From assembly GCA_003223975.1 (NCBI GenBank), contig QHXS01000091.1:1-41219 (forward strand): a DNA stretch of 41,219 nt, given 5' to 3'. The position numbers and the translations under genes were made by a program. The notes beneath the pieces are model-generated. The model was given only the letters and a program-made list of their open reading frames with translations, did not search any database and was not told the origin of the DNA. Origin of the DNA: Acidobacteriota bacterium. GTDB lineage: Bacteria; Acidobacteriota; Blastocatellia; Pyrinomonadales; Pyrinomonadaceae. This document shows positions 17,546 through 26,100 of the stretch, one piece after another; the first letter of the stretch is position 1; each line of letters starts with the position of its first letter.

Positions 17546-18070
17546 TCAGATCTTGAATTCCTTTTCGAAATTGTACGGGTCGGCCAATGTCGTCTTCTTA
17601 GCTGATCTGCGATTTGCGATGACGAAGAACGCGATCAATGCCGCCGCCATGCCGGCCATGAGCGTCCAGACCGCATACTCGTGCAGCATATCAAACTGAA
17701 TTCGAAGCGGATCGTCGGCAGCAAGCTCGTCGATCGGCCGGCCGATCTCCGCATGCTTCAGCGAAATCCAAACCCCGAAAACAAATTGGCCTACCGCGCA
17801 CGCCGTCGCAGTAATAAGCAGCAGAATCCGCTCGACCCACAGCCAAAAACGATTCACGGTTGCCGTGCCCAGGAAAGAGGTCAAAAATAAAAAGGCAAAG
17901 ATCGCGAGTCCGCCAAAGTTCAATACGATCAGCGTGCGGCCCACGACCGCTCCGGCAAGCTCACGCTGCGGCAAAACCGCAAACGCGCTCTGTGCAACGG
18001 CGATGAAAAAAACCGCAGCTCCGAGCCAAATTGACAACAGCAACAGCCGAATATCGGAATAGAATTTCAT
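17546..18070 (-). CDS. DUF4149 domain membrane protein
   Basis: 174 aa with four hydrophobic spans: residues about 7-30, 45-68, 78-100 and 136-155. The pattern SIWLGAAVFFIAVAQSAFAVLP at the start, RFWLWVERILLL in the middle and a terminal FDMLHEYAVWTLMAGM segment matches DUF4149 (TMEM205-like). No catalytic motif is seen and function is unknown. It is the first gene of a two-gene minus-strand unit with the GrdB-like gene and is divergent from the DHp miniprotein. Confidence 0.75.
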   Translation of the reverse strand: MKFYSDIRLLLLSIWLGAAVFFIAVAQSAFAVLPQRELAGAVVGRTLIVLNFGGLAIFAFLFLTSFLGTATVNRFWLWVERILLLITATACAVGQFVFGVWISLKHAEIGRPIDELAADDPLRIQFDMLHEYAVWTLMAGMAAALIAFFVIANRRSAKKTTLADPYNFEKEFKI

Positions 18071-18160
18071 CGCGTTCGAAGTGGTAACTTGTTGGTATTA
18101 TCATAGTTTTGAGATAAAAGGGCAATCTGCTTGCAGTCCCGCGCATACAGGTCGCAGTTT

Positions 18161-18385
18161 ATGAAAGATGATCAGATCGAAGAGTTGAGAAGCTGCGTTA
18201 GAAAGCTGGCCCACGACGTCAGATCGCCATTGACGAGCATCGGCGGATTCGCGCGCCTTATTGTCGAAAGCGGTTCGGTCACCGGCGAAAACCTCGAATT
18301 CGCACAACTGATCGAGTCAGACGTCGAGCGGCTAACCGAAATGCTGAACAATGGTTTCGCCGTCGTCGAAGAAAAGCTCGCCTAA
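18161..18385 (+). CDS. Stand-alone histidine-kinase DHp (HisKA) miniprotein
   Basis: Only 74 aa from ATG 18161 (the track begins at an upstream TTG). Residues about 9-35 are a clear HisKA H-box: KLAHDVRSPLTSIGGFARLI, with His18 at the phosphorylation position. A second helix follows (EFAQLIESDVERLTEMLNNGF), completing an antiparallel two-helix DHp hairpin. There is no sensor, no ATPase (N/G boxes) and no membrane span, so it cannot autophosphorylate alone. It could be a phosphotransfer protein, a dimerisation inhibitor of a full kinase, or a gene remnant. The stop lies three bases before the prmC ATG, so the two are coupled. Confidence 0.6.
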   Translation: MKDDQIEELRSCVRKLAHDVRSPLTSIGGFARLIVESGSVTGENLEFAQLIESDVERLTEMLNNGFAVVEEKLA

Positions 18386-18388
18386 CTA

Positions 18389-19234
18389 ATGAACATTAGC
18401 GACGCAATAAAGCTTGGCGGCGAAACGCTTCGCCAGTCATCGGTCGCCGAGCCCGAACGCGAAGTGAATCTTCTTTTGCGGCATTCGCTTAAGCGTGATG
18501 CAACATTCATTTATTCCCATCCGGAATACCGCCTCGATGCGGTCGAATCGATCCTTTTCAAAGCTGTCCTGAAGCGCCGGGCAGCAGGCGAACCGTTTCA
18601 ATATATTTCAGGCGTTCAGGAGTTTTACGGGCACGAGTTCAAGGTTACGCCCGACGTTTTGATACCGCGTCCGGAAACCGAGATTTTGGTCGAGGCCGCG
18701 ATCGGCGAGCTTAAGGGCAATGCCGAAACAAAGTTTTGCGAGATCGGCGTAGGATCGGGATGCATTTCGATCTCGATCTTAAAAGCGGTGCCCTCGGCTA
18801 TTGCTGTTGCTGTCGATCTATCGAAGGGCGCGATTGATGTCGCCAAGGCGAATGCCGAAAAACACGACGTCCTTCGCCGCTTAAATCTGCTTGAGTCGGA
18901 TATTTTTTCGAGCATAAATGATGCGGACTTCGACCTGATCGTTTCAAATCCGCCCTATATTCCGATGCCGGATATCGAAACACTTCAAAAGGAAGTTCGG
19001 GAGTTCGAACCGCGAATGGCGCTCGACGGCGGACGGGACGGCTTAGACACTGTCCGAAAAATCATCAATGAAGCGCCGAATTACCTTCGTTCAAAGGGCA
19101 GGTTACTTGTCGAGATCGGTTGGGACCAGGCGGAAAGCGTAAACGAATTGTTTCAGAGCCCCATTTGGCACGATGTGAGATTCCACAATGACCTGCAGGG
19201 GATTCCGCGGGTTGTAGACGCCCGCCTTACCTAG
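18389..19234 (+). CDS. prmC: Release factor glutamine N5-methyltransferase
   Basis: 281 aa, normal length. The N-terminal helical domain carries the usual PFQYISGVQEFYGHEFKVTPDVLIPRPETE stretch (about 69-98). The SAM-binding motif CEIGVGSGCI is at 117-126 and the catalytic NPPY at 187-190, continuing IPMPDIETL. PrmC methylates the Gln of the GGQ motif in release factors RF1/RF2 in the cytoplasm. It is read together with the DHp miniprotein, only three bases downstream of it. Confidence 0.93.
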   Translation: MNISDAIKLGGETLRQSSVAEPEREVNLLLRHSLKRDATFIYSHPEYRLDAVESILFKAVLKRRAAGEPFQYISGVQEFYGHEFKVTPDVLIPRPETEILVEAAIGELKGNAETKFCEIGVGSGCISISILKAVPSAIAVAVDLSKGAIDVAKANAEKHDVLRRLNLLESDIFSSINDADFDLIVSNPPYIPMPDIETLQKEVREFEPRMALDGGRDGLDTVRKIINEAPNYLRSKGRLLVEIGWDQAESVNELFQSPIWHDVRFHNDLQGIPRVVDARLT

Positions 19235-19459
19235 TTTCCCTGAGGATCGAGTCTTTTGGCCCTACTTGGGCCGGGTCGTCAACTTCCTTGCGTTTTTCCG
19301 TAATATGGAGTTACCATAGCGGTGTTCCGGCTAAGGTTTATCGCAATATGATCGGGCGACCGGTTTCATGCGGTGTTTTCAGCAATATGTAACGCATATC
19401 CAGCCGGTTACGTTGCAAAGATCGGCGGTTTTCGAGTTCCGATTCGGAGGATTTGAAAA

Positions 19460-19648
19460 ATGATGTACGGTTTGCTTTGCGTGGTTTCAATAGGGCTATT
19501 CGCTTTCTCGTTTTACGAATATCGCCAGTCGGCGAGCACCTTATGGATGGTTCTCGCATTTCTCGCTATTGTCGGCGCTGTTGCTTTTGGCGGCCTTTTC
19601 CTTTCGGGAAGAGTGAACAAGAAAGAGGATATCCACATTACAGAATAA
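19460..19648 (+). CDS. Small two-span membrane protein, unknown
   Basis: 62 aa. Two hydrophobic helices (about 3-20 and 27-49) are separated by YEYRQSAST and followed by a charged tail NKKEDIHITE. A good GGAGG lies nine bases before the ATG, supporting real translation. I do not recognise the family. Confidence 0.55.
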   Translation: MMYGLLCVVSIGLFAFSFYEYRQSASTLWMVLAFLAIVGAVAFGGLFLSGRVNKKEDIHITE

Positions 19649-19805
19649 GGGTTTCTTGCAAAAGAAATTCGTTTTGAATATCGAGAACGGGTTTGCCGGC
19701 GAACAGCCCCGCCGCAAGCCCGTTTTGCATTATGGAACCGCCTGCGTAATGTTGACAAAAATGTAAGGATTTAGGATTCTATTAGTTTCCAGGTGGTTTT
19801 TATCG

Positions 19806-20372
19806 ATGCCAAAGATCGCAGACATTCAGGAAACGCCAAATCCAAACGCCGTCAAATTCATTTTGAAGGAGCCGGTTTCGCACGGCACTTCGCATTCGTT
19901 CCCGACGGCCGACCTTGCCAGGTCGGACAAACTCGCAAGTTCGCTTTTTGAGGTCGGCGACGTCGTGTCCGTTTTTTACATGGACAAGATGATCACCGTT
20001 GAGAAGACTGACGATGTCGAGTGGGACGAGGTCCTGCCGCTTCTTGCGGTCCCGATCCGCGCTGCTGAGGGTTTGGTGATCGCGAAAACTAACGGAAACG
20101 CGGCTGCGAACATCGGTGGTGCGATCGCGGCTGCCGCCGGCGACGACCCGACTATCCGAATGATCGAAGCGATCTTGGACGAACGAATTCGGCCATACTT
20201 AGCAGGCGACGGCGGCTGGCTCGAGATCGTGGAATTGGTGGACAACAAACTAAAGATCCGCTATCAGGGAGCATGCGGAAGCTGCCCAAGTTCGCTCACC
20301 GGGACATTGATGGCTATCGAGAATCTGATCAAGGACGAGGTCGATCCGCAGATCTCGGTCGAGGCGGTCTAA
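19806..20372 (+). CDS. Nfu-type iron-sulfur cluster scaffold/carrier protein
   Basis: 188 aa. The N-terminal Nfu_N-type domain begins with the typical IQETPNPNAVKFIL (about 7-20) and includes FEVGDVVSVFYMDKMITV and DVEWDEVLPLL. After an Ala/Gly-rich linker, the NifU C-terminal-like domain has DERIRPYLAGDGGWLEIV and IRYQGACGSCPSSLTGTLMAIE, with the cluster-binding CxxC at Cys157 and Cys160. Such proteins carry [4Fe-4S] clusters to apo-enzymes in the cytosol. A TTGACA hexamer lies about 50 bases upstream of the start, although its -10 is weak. Confidence 0.9.
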   Translation: MPKIADIQETPNPNAVKFILKEPVSHGTSHSFPTADLARSDKLASSLFEVGDVVSVFYMDKMITVEKTDDVEWDEVLPLLAVPIRAAEGLVIAKTNGNAAANIGGAIAAAAGDDPTIRMIEAILDERIRPYLAGDGGWLEIVELVDNKLKIRYQGACGSCPSSLTGTLMAIENLIKDEVDPQISVEAV

Positions 20373-20392
20373 GCGCTAAGTTCAAGAAATCC

Positions 20393-20422
20393 TTGACATA
20401 AAACGCGTGCATTCGTCATAAT
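20393..20422 (+). promoter_or_regulatory. Sigma-70-like promoter
   Basis: TTGACA (20393-20398) and CATAAT (20417-20422) are separated by 18 bases, upstream of the 20542 gene. A second perfect TATAAT at 20504-20509 lies nearer the start codon, so there may be two start sites; its -35 is poor. Confidence 0.5.
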
Positions 20423-20541
20423 TTTAATGCGGCCACGTTCCGTGATCAGCCGTCCCGCTCCGCTGGCCTTACATCCCAACACAACCACAGGCCGATTTTC
20501 AACTATAATCTAGGCGACACCGTTTTGGAGGATAACCGAAA

Positions 20542-21876
20542 GTGAATACTGAAGAACTCGAAAAGAGTTTGCGTGCCGAATTTGAAAGTCAAATGAAAAA
20601 CGTTTTGGCTTCCGCTCGCGAAGACGTGGCCGACTTTCAGAAAAATATCGAAGCTCAGTTCGAACAGCATCGCTCGCAGGTGAACGATGCATTTCAGGCC
20701 TTGTCGGCGCGACTTGAGTCGCCGGTTGCATTTGATCAAGCCTTCTTTGAATCGGTAACCGAGCATTTGCGTCTCGCACGGGACGAGGGCGCGCTTGTTA
20801 CGGCGACCGCGATGGACGAGGCCGAGAAGCTGCAGACGCCAGTTACTGTTCAAGCTCCTGACAAAGGTTATTCAAAACTTCGAAACGCAATAAACGAGAT
20901 CAAAACCAGGCCCACGCAGGCCGCGATACTCCGTTGTCTAGTGGATGCCGCTGCCGATTTCGCCCCGCGTGGCGCTTTCTTCATCGTAAAGAATGACTAT
21001 TTGGTCGGCTGGAAGGTTTTCGGCAATGTGGAAGTAGATGAAAACGTTGTTCGTTCGATACATTTCCCCGTCGAATCCGAAACAGTTCTTTCGAATGCGA
21101 TCGTTTCGCTCGCAGCGAGTACTGGCTCTGCCGAGGGCAACGATCAAAACGCGCAGTTCCTCCAGCCGCTCGCGTTCGGCGCACCGGAAAACATGTTTGC
21201 GATCCCTTTGGCCGCACGTGGCCGCGGTGTCGCGGTACTCTACGCGGACGGTGGATTTGAGAATGGAGCAGTGAACGCAGACGCGCTCGAGACGCTTGTT
21301 TCGGTCGCGGGTCTTTCGGTCGAGTTGCTTGCCGGAGGAACGGCTCCGGCATCCGACGCACCAGCGGCACAGCACGAGACCGAATACAAAGGCGAAGTCG
21401 GACTCGCTGAAGAACAAAAGGAACCGGAAAGTGAAACGTCCACTGAATATGGCGTAAGTGAATCGAATTTTTCTGATTCGGAGGTTCAGGCAGTCGCCGA
21501 ACCTGAACAAGAGGCTCCCGCAAACGAGCCGGGGCCTGTTCAGCAGATGTCGCGTCCCGCGCCTCGTACAATAGACCTTCCGATCCCGGTCTCTGAAGAA
21601 GAGCGCGACTTGCACGTCAAGGCCCGGCGTTTCGCCCGCCTATTGGTTTCGGAGATCAGGCTTTACAATTTGCCTAAGGTTGTCGAAGGTCGTGAATCTG
21701 GGGATATCTACGAGATCTTGAAAGATGCGATCGACCGTTCACGCGAAATGTACGATAAGCGAGTGCAGCCTGATGTTGCATCAAAGTTCGATTATTTTCA
21801 TTACGAGCTTGTGCACGACCTCGCCGAAGGCGAAGAGGAGAAACTCGGTGCCGGTTACCTGTCCGTGAAAGCATAA
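20542..21876 (+). CDS. Cytoplasmic GAF-like protein with N-terminal coiled coil and conserved C-terminal helical domain, unknown
   Basis: 444 aa with a GTG start preceded by GGAGG about ten bases upstream. Residues 1-60 are heptad-rich coiled coil (LEKSLRAEFESQMKNVL...). Residues about 110-275 have a GAF-like pattern (ILRCLVDAAADFAPRGAFFIVKNDYLVGWKVFG ... MFAIPLAARGRGVAVLYADG). An acidic, Pro/Glu-rich linker covers about 275-350. The C-terminal domain RRFARLLVSEIRLYNLPKV...LKDAIDRSREMYDKRV...DYFHYELVHDLAEG resembles a helical module I associate with regulatory proteins of Acidobacteriota and deltaproteobacteria. No enzymatic motif is present; a scaffold or signalling role is inference. A strong terminator follows. 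Confidence 0.7.
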   Translation: MNTEELEKSLRAEFESQMKNVLASAREDVADFQKNIEAQFEQHRSQVNDAFQALSARLESPVAFDQAFFESVTEHLRLARDEGALVTATAMDEAEKLQTPVTVQAPDKGYSKLRNAINEIKTRPTQAAILRCLVDAAADFAPRGAFFIVKNDYLVGWKVFGNVEVDENVVRSIHFPVESETVLSNAIVSLAASTGSAEGNDQNAQFLQPLAFGAPENMFAIPLAARGRGVAVLYADGGFENGAVNADALETLVSVAGLSVELLAGGTAPASDAPAAQHETEYKGEVGLAEEQKEPESETSTEYGVSESNFSDSEVQAVAEPEQEAPANEPGPVQQMSRPAPRTIDLPIPVSEEERDLHVKARRFARLLVSEIRLYNLPKVVEGRESGDIYEILKDAIDRSREMYDKRVQPDVASKFDYFHYELVHDLAEGEEEKLGAGYLSVKA

Positions 21877-21894
21877 GCTAAGAACAACGATACG

Positions 21895-21924
21895 AAAGGC
21901 GGCCTCGGCCGCCTTTTTTTGTTT
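21895..21924 (+). terminator. Intrinsic terminator after the GAF-like gene
   Basis: AAAGGCGGC-CTCG-GCCGCCTTT is a perfect 9-bp GC-rich hairpin with a 4-nt loop, followed by a T-rich run (TTTTGTTTTT). It lies between convergent genes and may serve both strands. Confidence 0.9.
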
Positions 21925-22446
21925 TTAGTTTTCTTTCTGCCGTTCTGAATCCAGCACGGGCCGTGTCGGCCCCGGATTATCGGGTGACGTGTGAAGGTGT
22001 ACGGCCTTCCATTCTTTCCCGATCTTTTTGAAGATCAGCGTAGTCCTTCCCGAAGCATTTTCGAGCTTACCGTCGTACTCCTGCTGTTGCTTCCATTTGA
22101 ACGAAACATACGCCGACGTCGGGCTTAACATTTCCACTCGCACACCGGTGGTCTCGAGCGTTACGTTCTTCGTCTTCGCAAAGCTTTCTTCACGGTTCTT
22201 CTTCATTTGGGCCCAGCCCATCGTTACGGTTCCGTTGTTGTTGAAAAACAAAGTGCGGTCGCTGTTCTCATACACGCCCAATAATTTCTCGGCGTCAGCC
22301 TGCTTGATCGCCTCGACCAATCGGTCAAAAGCGTCGCGAACGGGCCTGGACGGATCATAATTGCGTTTAACGACAGCCGCTCCCTGGGCGGAAACTGCTG
22401 CGGAAAAAGCGAAACAAAAAAGAATTGCAAATACAATGTGTTTCAT
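21925..22446 (-). CDS. Secreted SnoaL-like / DUF4440 protein
   Basis: 173 aa with a Sec signal peptide (MKHIVFAILFCFAFSAAVSAQG). The mature part has the NTF2-like cone-fold pattern: RPVRDAFDRLVEAIKQADAEKLLGVYENSDRTLFFNNNG near 35-74, then TSAYVSFKWKQQQEYDGKLENASGRTTLIFKKIGKEWKAVHLHTS, the typical DUF4440/SnoaL_3 ending. Such proteins bind small ligands or act as isomerase-like folds; no specific activity can be read. GAGG lies about ten bases upstream of the ATG. It is a single-gene unit. Confidence 0.75.
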   Translation of the reverse strand: MKHIVFAILFCFAFSAAVSAQGAAVVKRNYDPSRPVRDAFDRLVEAIKQADAEKLLGVYENSDRTLFFNNNGTVTMGWAQMKKNREESFAKTKNVTLETTGVRVEMLSPTSAYVSFKWKQQQEYDGKLENASGRTTLIFKKIGKEWKAVHLHTSPDNPGPTRPVLDSERQKEN

Positions 22447-22696
22447 ATAAAAATTACCTCGACATAATCAGAGTGTAAGATCGGGGAATGTTCGTTGCAA
22501 ACAAAAGGTCTGCACGATTTCGTAGGCAGTCGCCGCCGAAACCGACGAAATAGTCATAGGTTGATCATCTTAACGCGAAAATACAGGGCGTTTTTCGTTG
22601 TCCGAATTTGGAACACTTTTTGCTGTAAAGAACGGCAGGAACCGGAAAAGTTCCTCTTCACCCAACTGTAGAAAACTTATTCGAGGAGGGAATGAT

Positions 22697-24673
22697 ATGC
22701 ATTCCGCGAGACGATTTGGATGGGCGGCCGTTTTTTCGCTGCTGTTCGTTATAGCTGTCGGTGCGGCCGAATACCGTTTTGAAGACGAAGAACCGGAGGT
22801 CAAGGACCGCGTCGCACGAATCAGTTTTATTACCGGTGACGTTCAGATAAAACGCTCCGACAACGATCAGTGGGAGAAGGCGGTATTGAACCTGCCGGTC
22901 GTTCAGGGCGACCAGCTTACGACCGGACCGGGTTCTAGATTCGAAGTACAGTTCGGCGCTTATTCGCATCTTCGCGTGGCGGAGAATTCGGTGATCAAGG
23001 TGTCGTCGCTCACGGATACTTTCGTAGCGGTTGGTGTTCCCGAGGGCAGCGTCACGGCCACGCTCGTTCGGTTCGACATTGGCAGCGAGGCATTTGAGAT
23101 CGACGCGCCAAGAACGACGGTTGCCGTTCAAAAGGCCGGCCGCTACCGCGTCGATGCGGGGCATAAGAACGACCAGTCGATCCGCGTCAGCGTCGATGAT
23201 AAAGGTGAGGCACGCATTTATTCGAACAATGTGGGATTCACGCTTCACGACGGCCGGAGTGCAAAGATCTACGTCGAAGGGAATTACGCCGGTGAGTGGG
23301 AAGCGGGCGACACGACGCAGTTTCGTGACGACTTTGACCGTTGGGCGGTGGATCGCGACCTGACGATCGCCAGGCGACAGGGACAGGCATATTACGGTAA
23401 GTTTTACGACACCGATATTTATGGCGCCGACGACCTTAACGATAACGGCGAATGGATAAACACAAGCGACTACGGTTATGTTTGGCGTCCGTTTCGGAAC
23501 ACGCTTTCGGTTTATGCCGACTGGTCGCCTTATCGTTACGGCGCGTGGCGATGGGTTCCCGGTTACGGCTGGTCTTGGGTAAACGACGAGCCGTGGGGAT
23601 GGGCAACATATCATCATGGCCGTTGGATCTGGTACAACGGCGCATGGCTCTGGGCTCCGTATGGATACATTCGAACCGCCAGGAGCTGGTGGTATCCGGC
23701 GTTGGTCATATTGCAGCAGTTCAACCGGAGTATCTGCTGGTACCCGCTGCCATACCACTCCGCCTATTTCAATTTTAATTGGAACTACCATCACCGGCGA
23801 CAACCGAGAGACGGCAGCGTTCGCCCGGGGCCGAGTCCTTCTCCGCGGAACTGGCCCATCGAGCCAAGTCCGCGAAGGGACGGGCCACGCGACCTGAAAG
23901 GCGCAAGGGAACCTTCGCCAAATGATACAGCCGTGATAGCGATCCCGATGGATGACTTCGGCAAGGTAGGCCGCGGCTACACGCGACTACCTGGCGACAC
24001 CGCTCGAGTCATCGTTTCGCAAAAGCCCGTTACTCAGGATGAACTGCCGGTACTTCCGGTTATGCGAGACATCAGCGCAAAGGTCCTCGACGACATACGC
24101 GTCGTCAAACCTCGTGAGCCGATGCCGATCGACGCAGGCACGGTCGGCGCGGCGAAACGCGTTCGGGACGTACCACTGGACACCACCCTTCGCGACAAGA
24201 TCATTTTGGGAGACCGCCAGCCCGTCGTTAAGAATGACGACGACGGCGATGACGCGAAACAGCCGTCGGATCAGCGATCGACGCCTCCGCTAGGGGCAGT
24301 CGGCCGGCCGGTGAAAGTATCCGAGCCGCAACGAAAAACGGTTCCCGAACCGAACGACGAAACGCCGCCGCAGAAGAGCGAGCCGCGCGACGACCCGCCG
24401 AAACGTGCGATACCGGTTTTTGTCCCCCAGCCAAAAGACGATTCGCCGCCGCAAAAGTCGGTTCCGAGGAGCGACCCTCCGCAGAAGTCGGAGCCCAGAA
24501 GCGAGCCTCAACCGAAGAGCGACCCTCCGCCTCAGAAGCCGGAACCAAGGAGCGAACCTCCGACAAAAAGCGAGCCTCCGGCGCAAAAATCGGAACCGAG
24601 GAGCGAACCTCAGACAAAGAGTGAACCGCAGCGAAGCGAGCCGAGCCGAGATTCGCCGGCGAAAAAGCCCTGA
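22697..24673 (+). CDS. FecR-domain protein with DUF6600-like aromatic repeats and Pro/Lys/Ser-rich tail
   Basis: 658 aa. I place the start at ATG 22697, with AGGAGGG about seven bases upstream, giving a signal peptide (MHSARRFGWAAVFSLLFVIAVGAAE). A FecR-like domain follows (ISFITGDVQIKRSDNDQWEKA ... VVQGDQLTTGPGSRFEVQFG, about 40-150). An aromatic block rich in Y/W (WRPFRNTLSVYADWSPYRYG, WVPGYGWSWVNDEPWGWATY, WIWYNGAWLWAP) matches DUF6600-type repeats. The tail from about 545 is imperfect repeats of KSEPRSEP/PPQKSEP. It is probably an exported envelope protein; unlike true FecR it has no partner sigma factor or receptor next to it. Confidence 0.75.
   Translation: MHSARRFGWAAVFSLLFVIAVGAAEYRFEDEEPEVKDRVARISFITGDVQIKRSDNDQWEKAVLNLPVVQGDQLTTGPGSRFEVQFGAYSHLRVAENSVIKVSSLTDTFVAVGVPEGSVTATLVRFDIGSEAFEIDAPRTTVAVQKAGRYRVDAGHKNDQSIRVSVDDKGEARIYSNNVGFTLHDGRSAKIYVEGNYAGEWEAGDTTQFRDDFDRWAVDRDLTIARRQGQAYYGKFYDTDIYGADDLNDNGEWINTSDYGYVWRPFRNTLSVYADWSPYRYGAWRWVPGYGWSWVNDEPWGWATYHHGRWIWYNGAWLWAPYGYIRTARSWWYPALVILQQFNRSICWYPLPYHSAYFNFNWNYHHRRQPRDGSVRPGPSPSPRNWPIEPSPRRDGPRDLKGAREPSPNDTAVIAIPMDDFGKVGRGYTRLPGDTARVIVSQKPVTQDELPVLPVMRDISAKVLDDIRVVKPREPMPIDAGTVGAAKRVRDVPLDTTLRDKIILGDRQPVVKNDDDGDDAKQPSDQRSTPPLGAVGRPVKVSEPQRKTVPEPNDETPPQKSEPRDDPPKRAIPVFVPQPKDDSPPQKSVPRSDPPQKSEPRSEPQPKSDPPPQKPEPRSEPPTKSEPPAQKSEPRSEPQTKSEPQRSEPSRDSPAKKP
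24360..24665 (+). repeat. Imperfect tandem coding repeats (PPQKSEPRSEP type)
   Basis: Short degenerate units such as CCGAGGAGCGAACCTC and CGCCGCAAAAGTCG recur through the 3' end of the FecR/DUF6600 gene, producing a low-complexity Pro/Lys/Ser/Glu tail. Such tails often vary in length between strains. Confidence 0.6.
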
Positions 24674-24692
24674 CCATTATCGGGGCCAGGGC
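24667..24692. terminator. Possible weak hairpin terminator between convergent genes
   Basis: GCCCTG and CAGGGC can pair across a 14-nt loop overlapping the FecR/DUF6600 stop codon. No clear T-run follows on either strand, so termination here is uncertain. Confidence 0.3.
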
Positions 24693-24718
24693 GAATTGTT
24701 CGCATCGATGTCAGGAGA

Positions 24719-26099
24719 TCAATGTGCCGATAGCCAGGCGACGGGCCCGCCGGTGACTGGCTGAGTTTGAAGGAAGATCGAACGGTCGATCGCCGCAGGA
24801 TTTCCGAGAACGACGAATCGGATATTCTTCATGTATTTATTCGCCACTGCCTGAATGTCTGCCGGCTTTACTTCGCGAGCACGGGAACTGAAAGGCGTTT
24901 CGCCATCCGCCGCCGTTAAGTTCATAACGCGCAAGTTCCGCCGCTTGCGCGGCATTCGTTTCTTGACCGATAAAATACGTCGTCAAAAACTGGCCCGTAA
25001 CTCCCGATATATCCTTCGTGTCGACAGGCTCGGTCTTTAGCTTCCTGATCTCTTCCAGCATTACGCGGATCGCCTGGTTTGCGTCCACGGCGGTCACGTA
25101 AATATTGCCCGAATTCGCCGCGAACATGCCCATATCCGCGCTCGGCGCATACGAAAGGTTTCGTTTTACGCGGACCTCTTCGAATACGCGATCGCGCAAA
25201 ATAGTAGTCGCAACCCGCATAGCATAAAAATCCGGGTTATTGATCGATGGAGCATTGAATATACCTTGCACGTAATTAGTGGGCAATGCGCGCTGCGTAA
25301 TATCCAATGTCGGCTTTGAAAAGTCGAATGCCGGCGTCGGGGCTTCCTTATAATTGCCGCGGGGCAGTTTTCCGAAAGCGTCGGTGACCTTCTGCTTTAT
25401 CGTCGCCGCATCGATGTCGCCGACGATCACGAACAGCAGCCGCGAAGTCTGCATAAGGGATTGATGATAAGTTCGAAGATCGGCAAGCTTGAACTTGCTG
25501 ATAGTGTCAATGGTCCCGCTCGGATCGTTCTCGTACGGCGTTTTGGCGTTTATTGTACGGTTAACAAGCACTTGCAGGAACCCATCCGGGTCGTCTTCAT
25601 CGTCACGGAGTGACGTCAGCGTTTTTTCGCGGGTCAGTTCCACGTCGGCCGGTGCAAATGCCGGATTAAGGGCCACGTCCACGAACAGCTTCCACGATCG
25701 TTCGAAATTTTCCAATGTCGACGCCAGCGAAAGCACACTGTAGTCGTATGTCGATCCTGAGCCGATGCTGCTGCCTGTGCTTGCGAGTTCGCGGCGAAGC
25801 GCAACACGCGGAAACGCAGCGCTGCCCTCGGTCGCTACATTTAGGGTGAAACTCTCGATGCCGGCGTTCTGCGCCGTCAGATTCTTTGCCCCGCCCCGAA
25901 AGAAAAGCCCGGCAGCGATCGTCGCGCTGCCCGGTCGGCGTTTGACCAGGACCTTCATCCCGTTAACGTCAAATTCGGTAACAAGCCCGGCCTGTGTGGT
26001 AATGTCGGGCGCGGCACCTTGTCCGCTCGCGGCTAATTGAAATGCGGCCGCGGAGAACGCTAATGCCAAAAAGAAATGTCTAAAAATATTTTTCTGCAT
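24719..26099 (-). pseudogene. M16-family peptidase, non-catalytic subunit, frameshifted near its C-terminus
   Basis: From ATG 26099 (MQKNIFRHFFLALAFSAAAF, signal peptide) the frame reads an M16 protein of about 420 aa. The zinc motif HxxEH is absent; its place holds GIESFTLNVATEGS, as in the inactive partner of M16 heterodimers. Near 24884 the frame leaves the family after GGGWRNAFQF. The expected ending, SRAREVKPADIQAVANKYM...RFVVLGNPAAIDRSIF, continues in another frame and stops at 24719. One inserted C or two lost bases in the TTCCCGT region would explain this. It could be a true mutation or an assembly error. It starts one base after the catalytic M16 stop, so the pair is one operon. Confidence 0.8.
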
Positions 26100-26100
26100 T

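Noticed and set aside
20938-21615. 225-aa and 196-aa minus-strand ORFs inside the GAF-like gene
   Set aside because: Arg/Cys-rich shadow translations of a well-supported plus-strand gene.
24360-24665. Repetitive 3' end of the FecR/DUF6600 gene as a CRISPR or minisatellite locus
   Set aside because: Units are short, degenerate and in frame, encoding a Pro/Lys/Ser-rich tail; there are no spacers.
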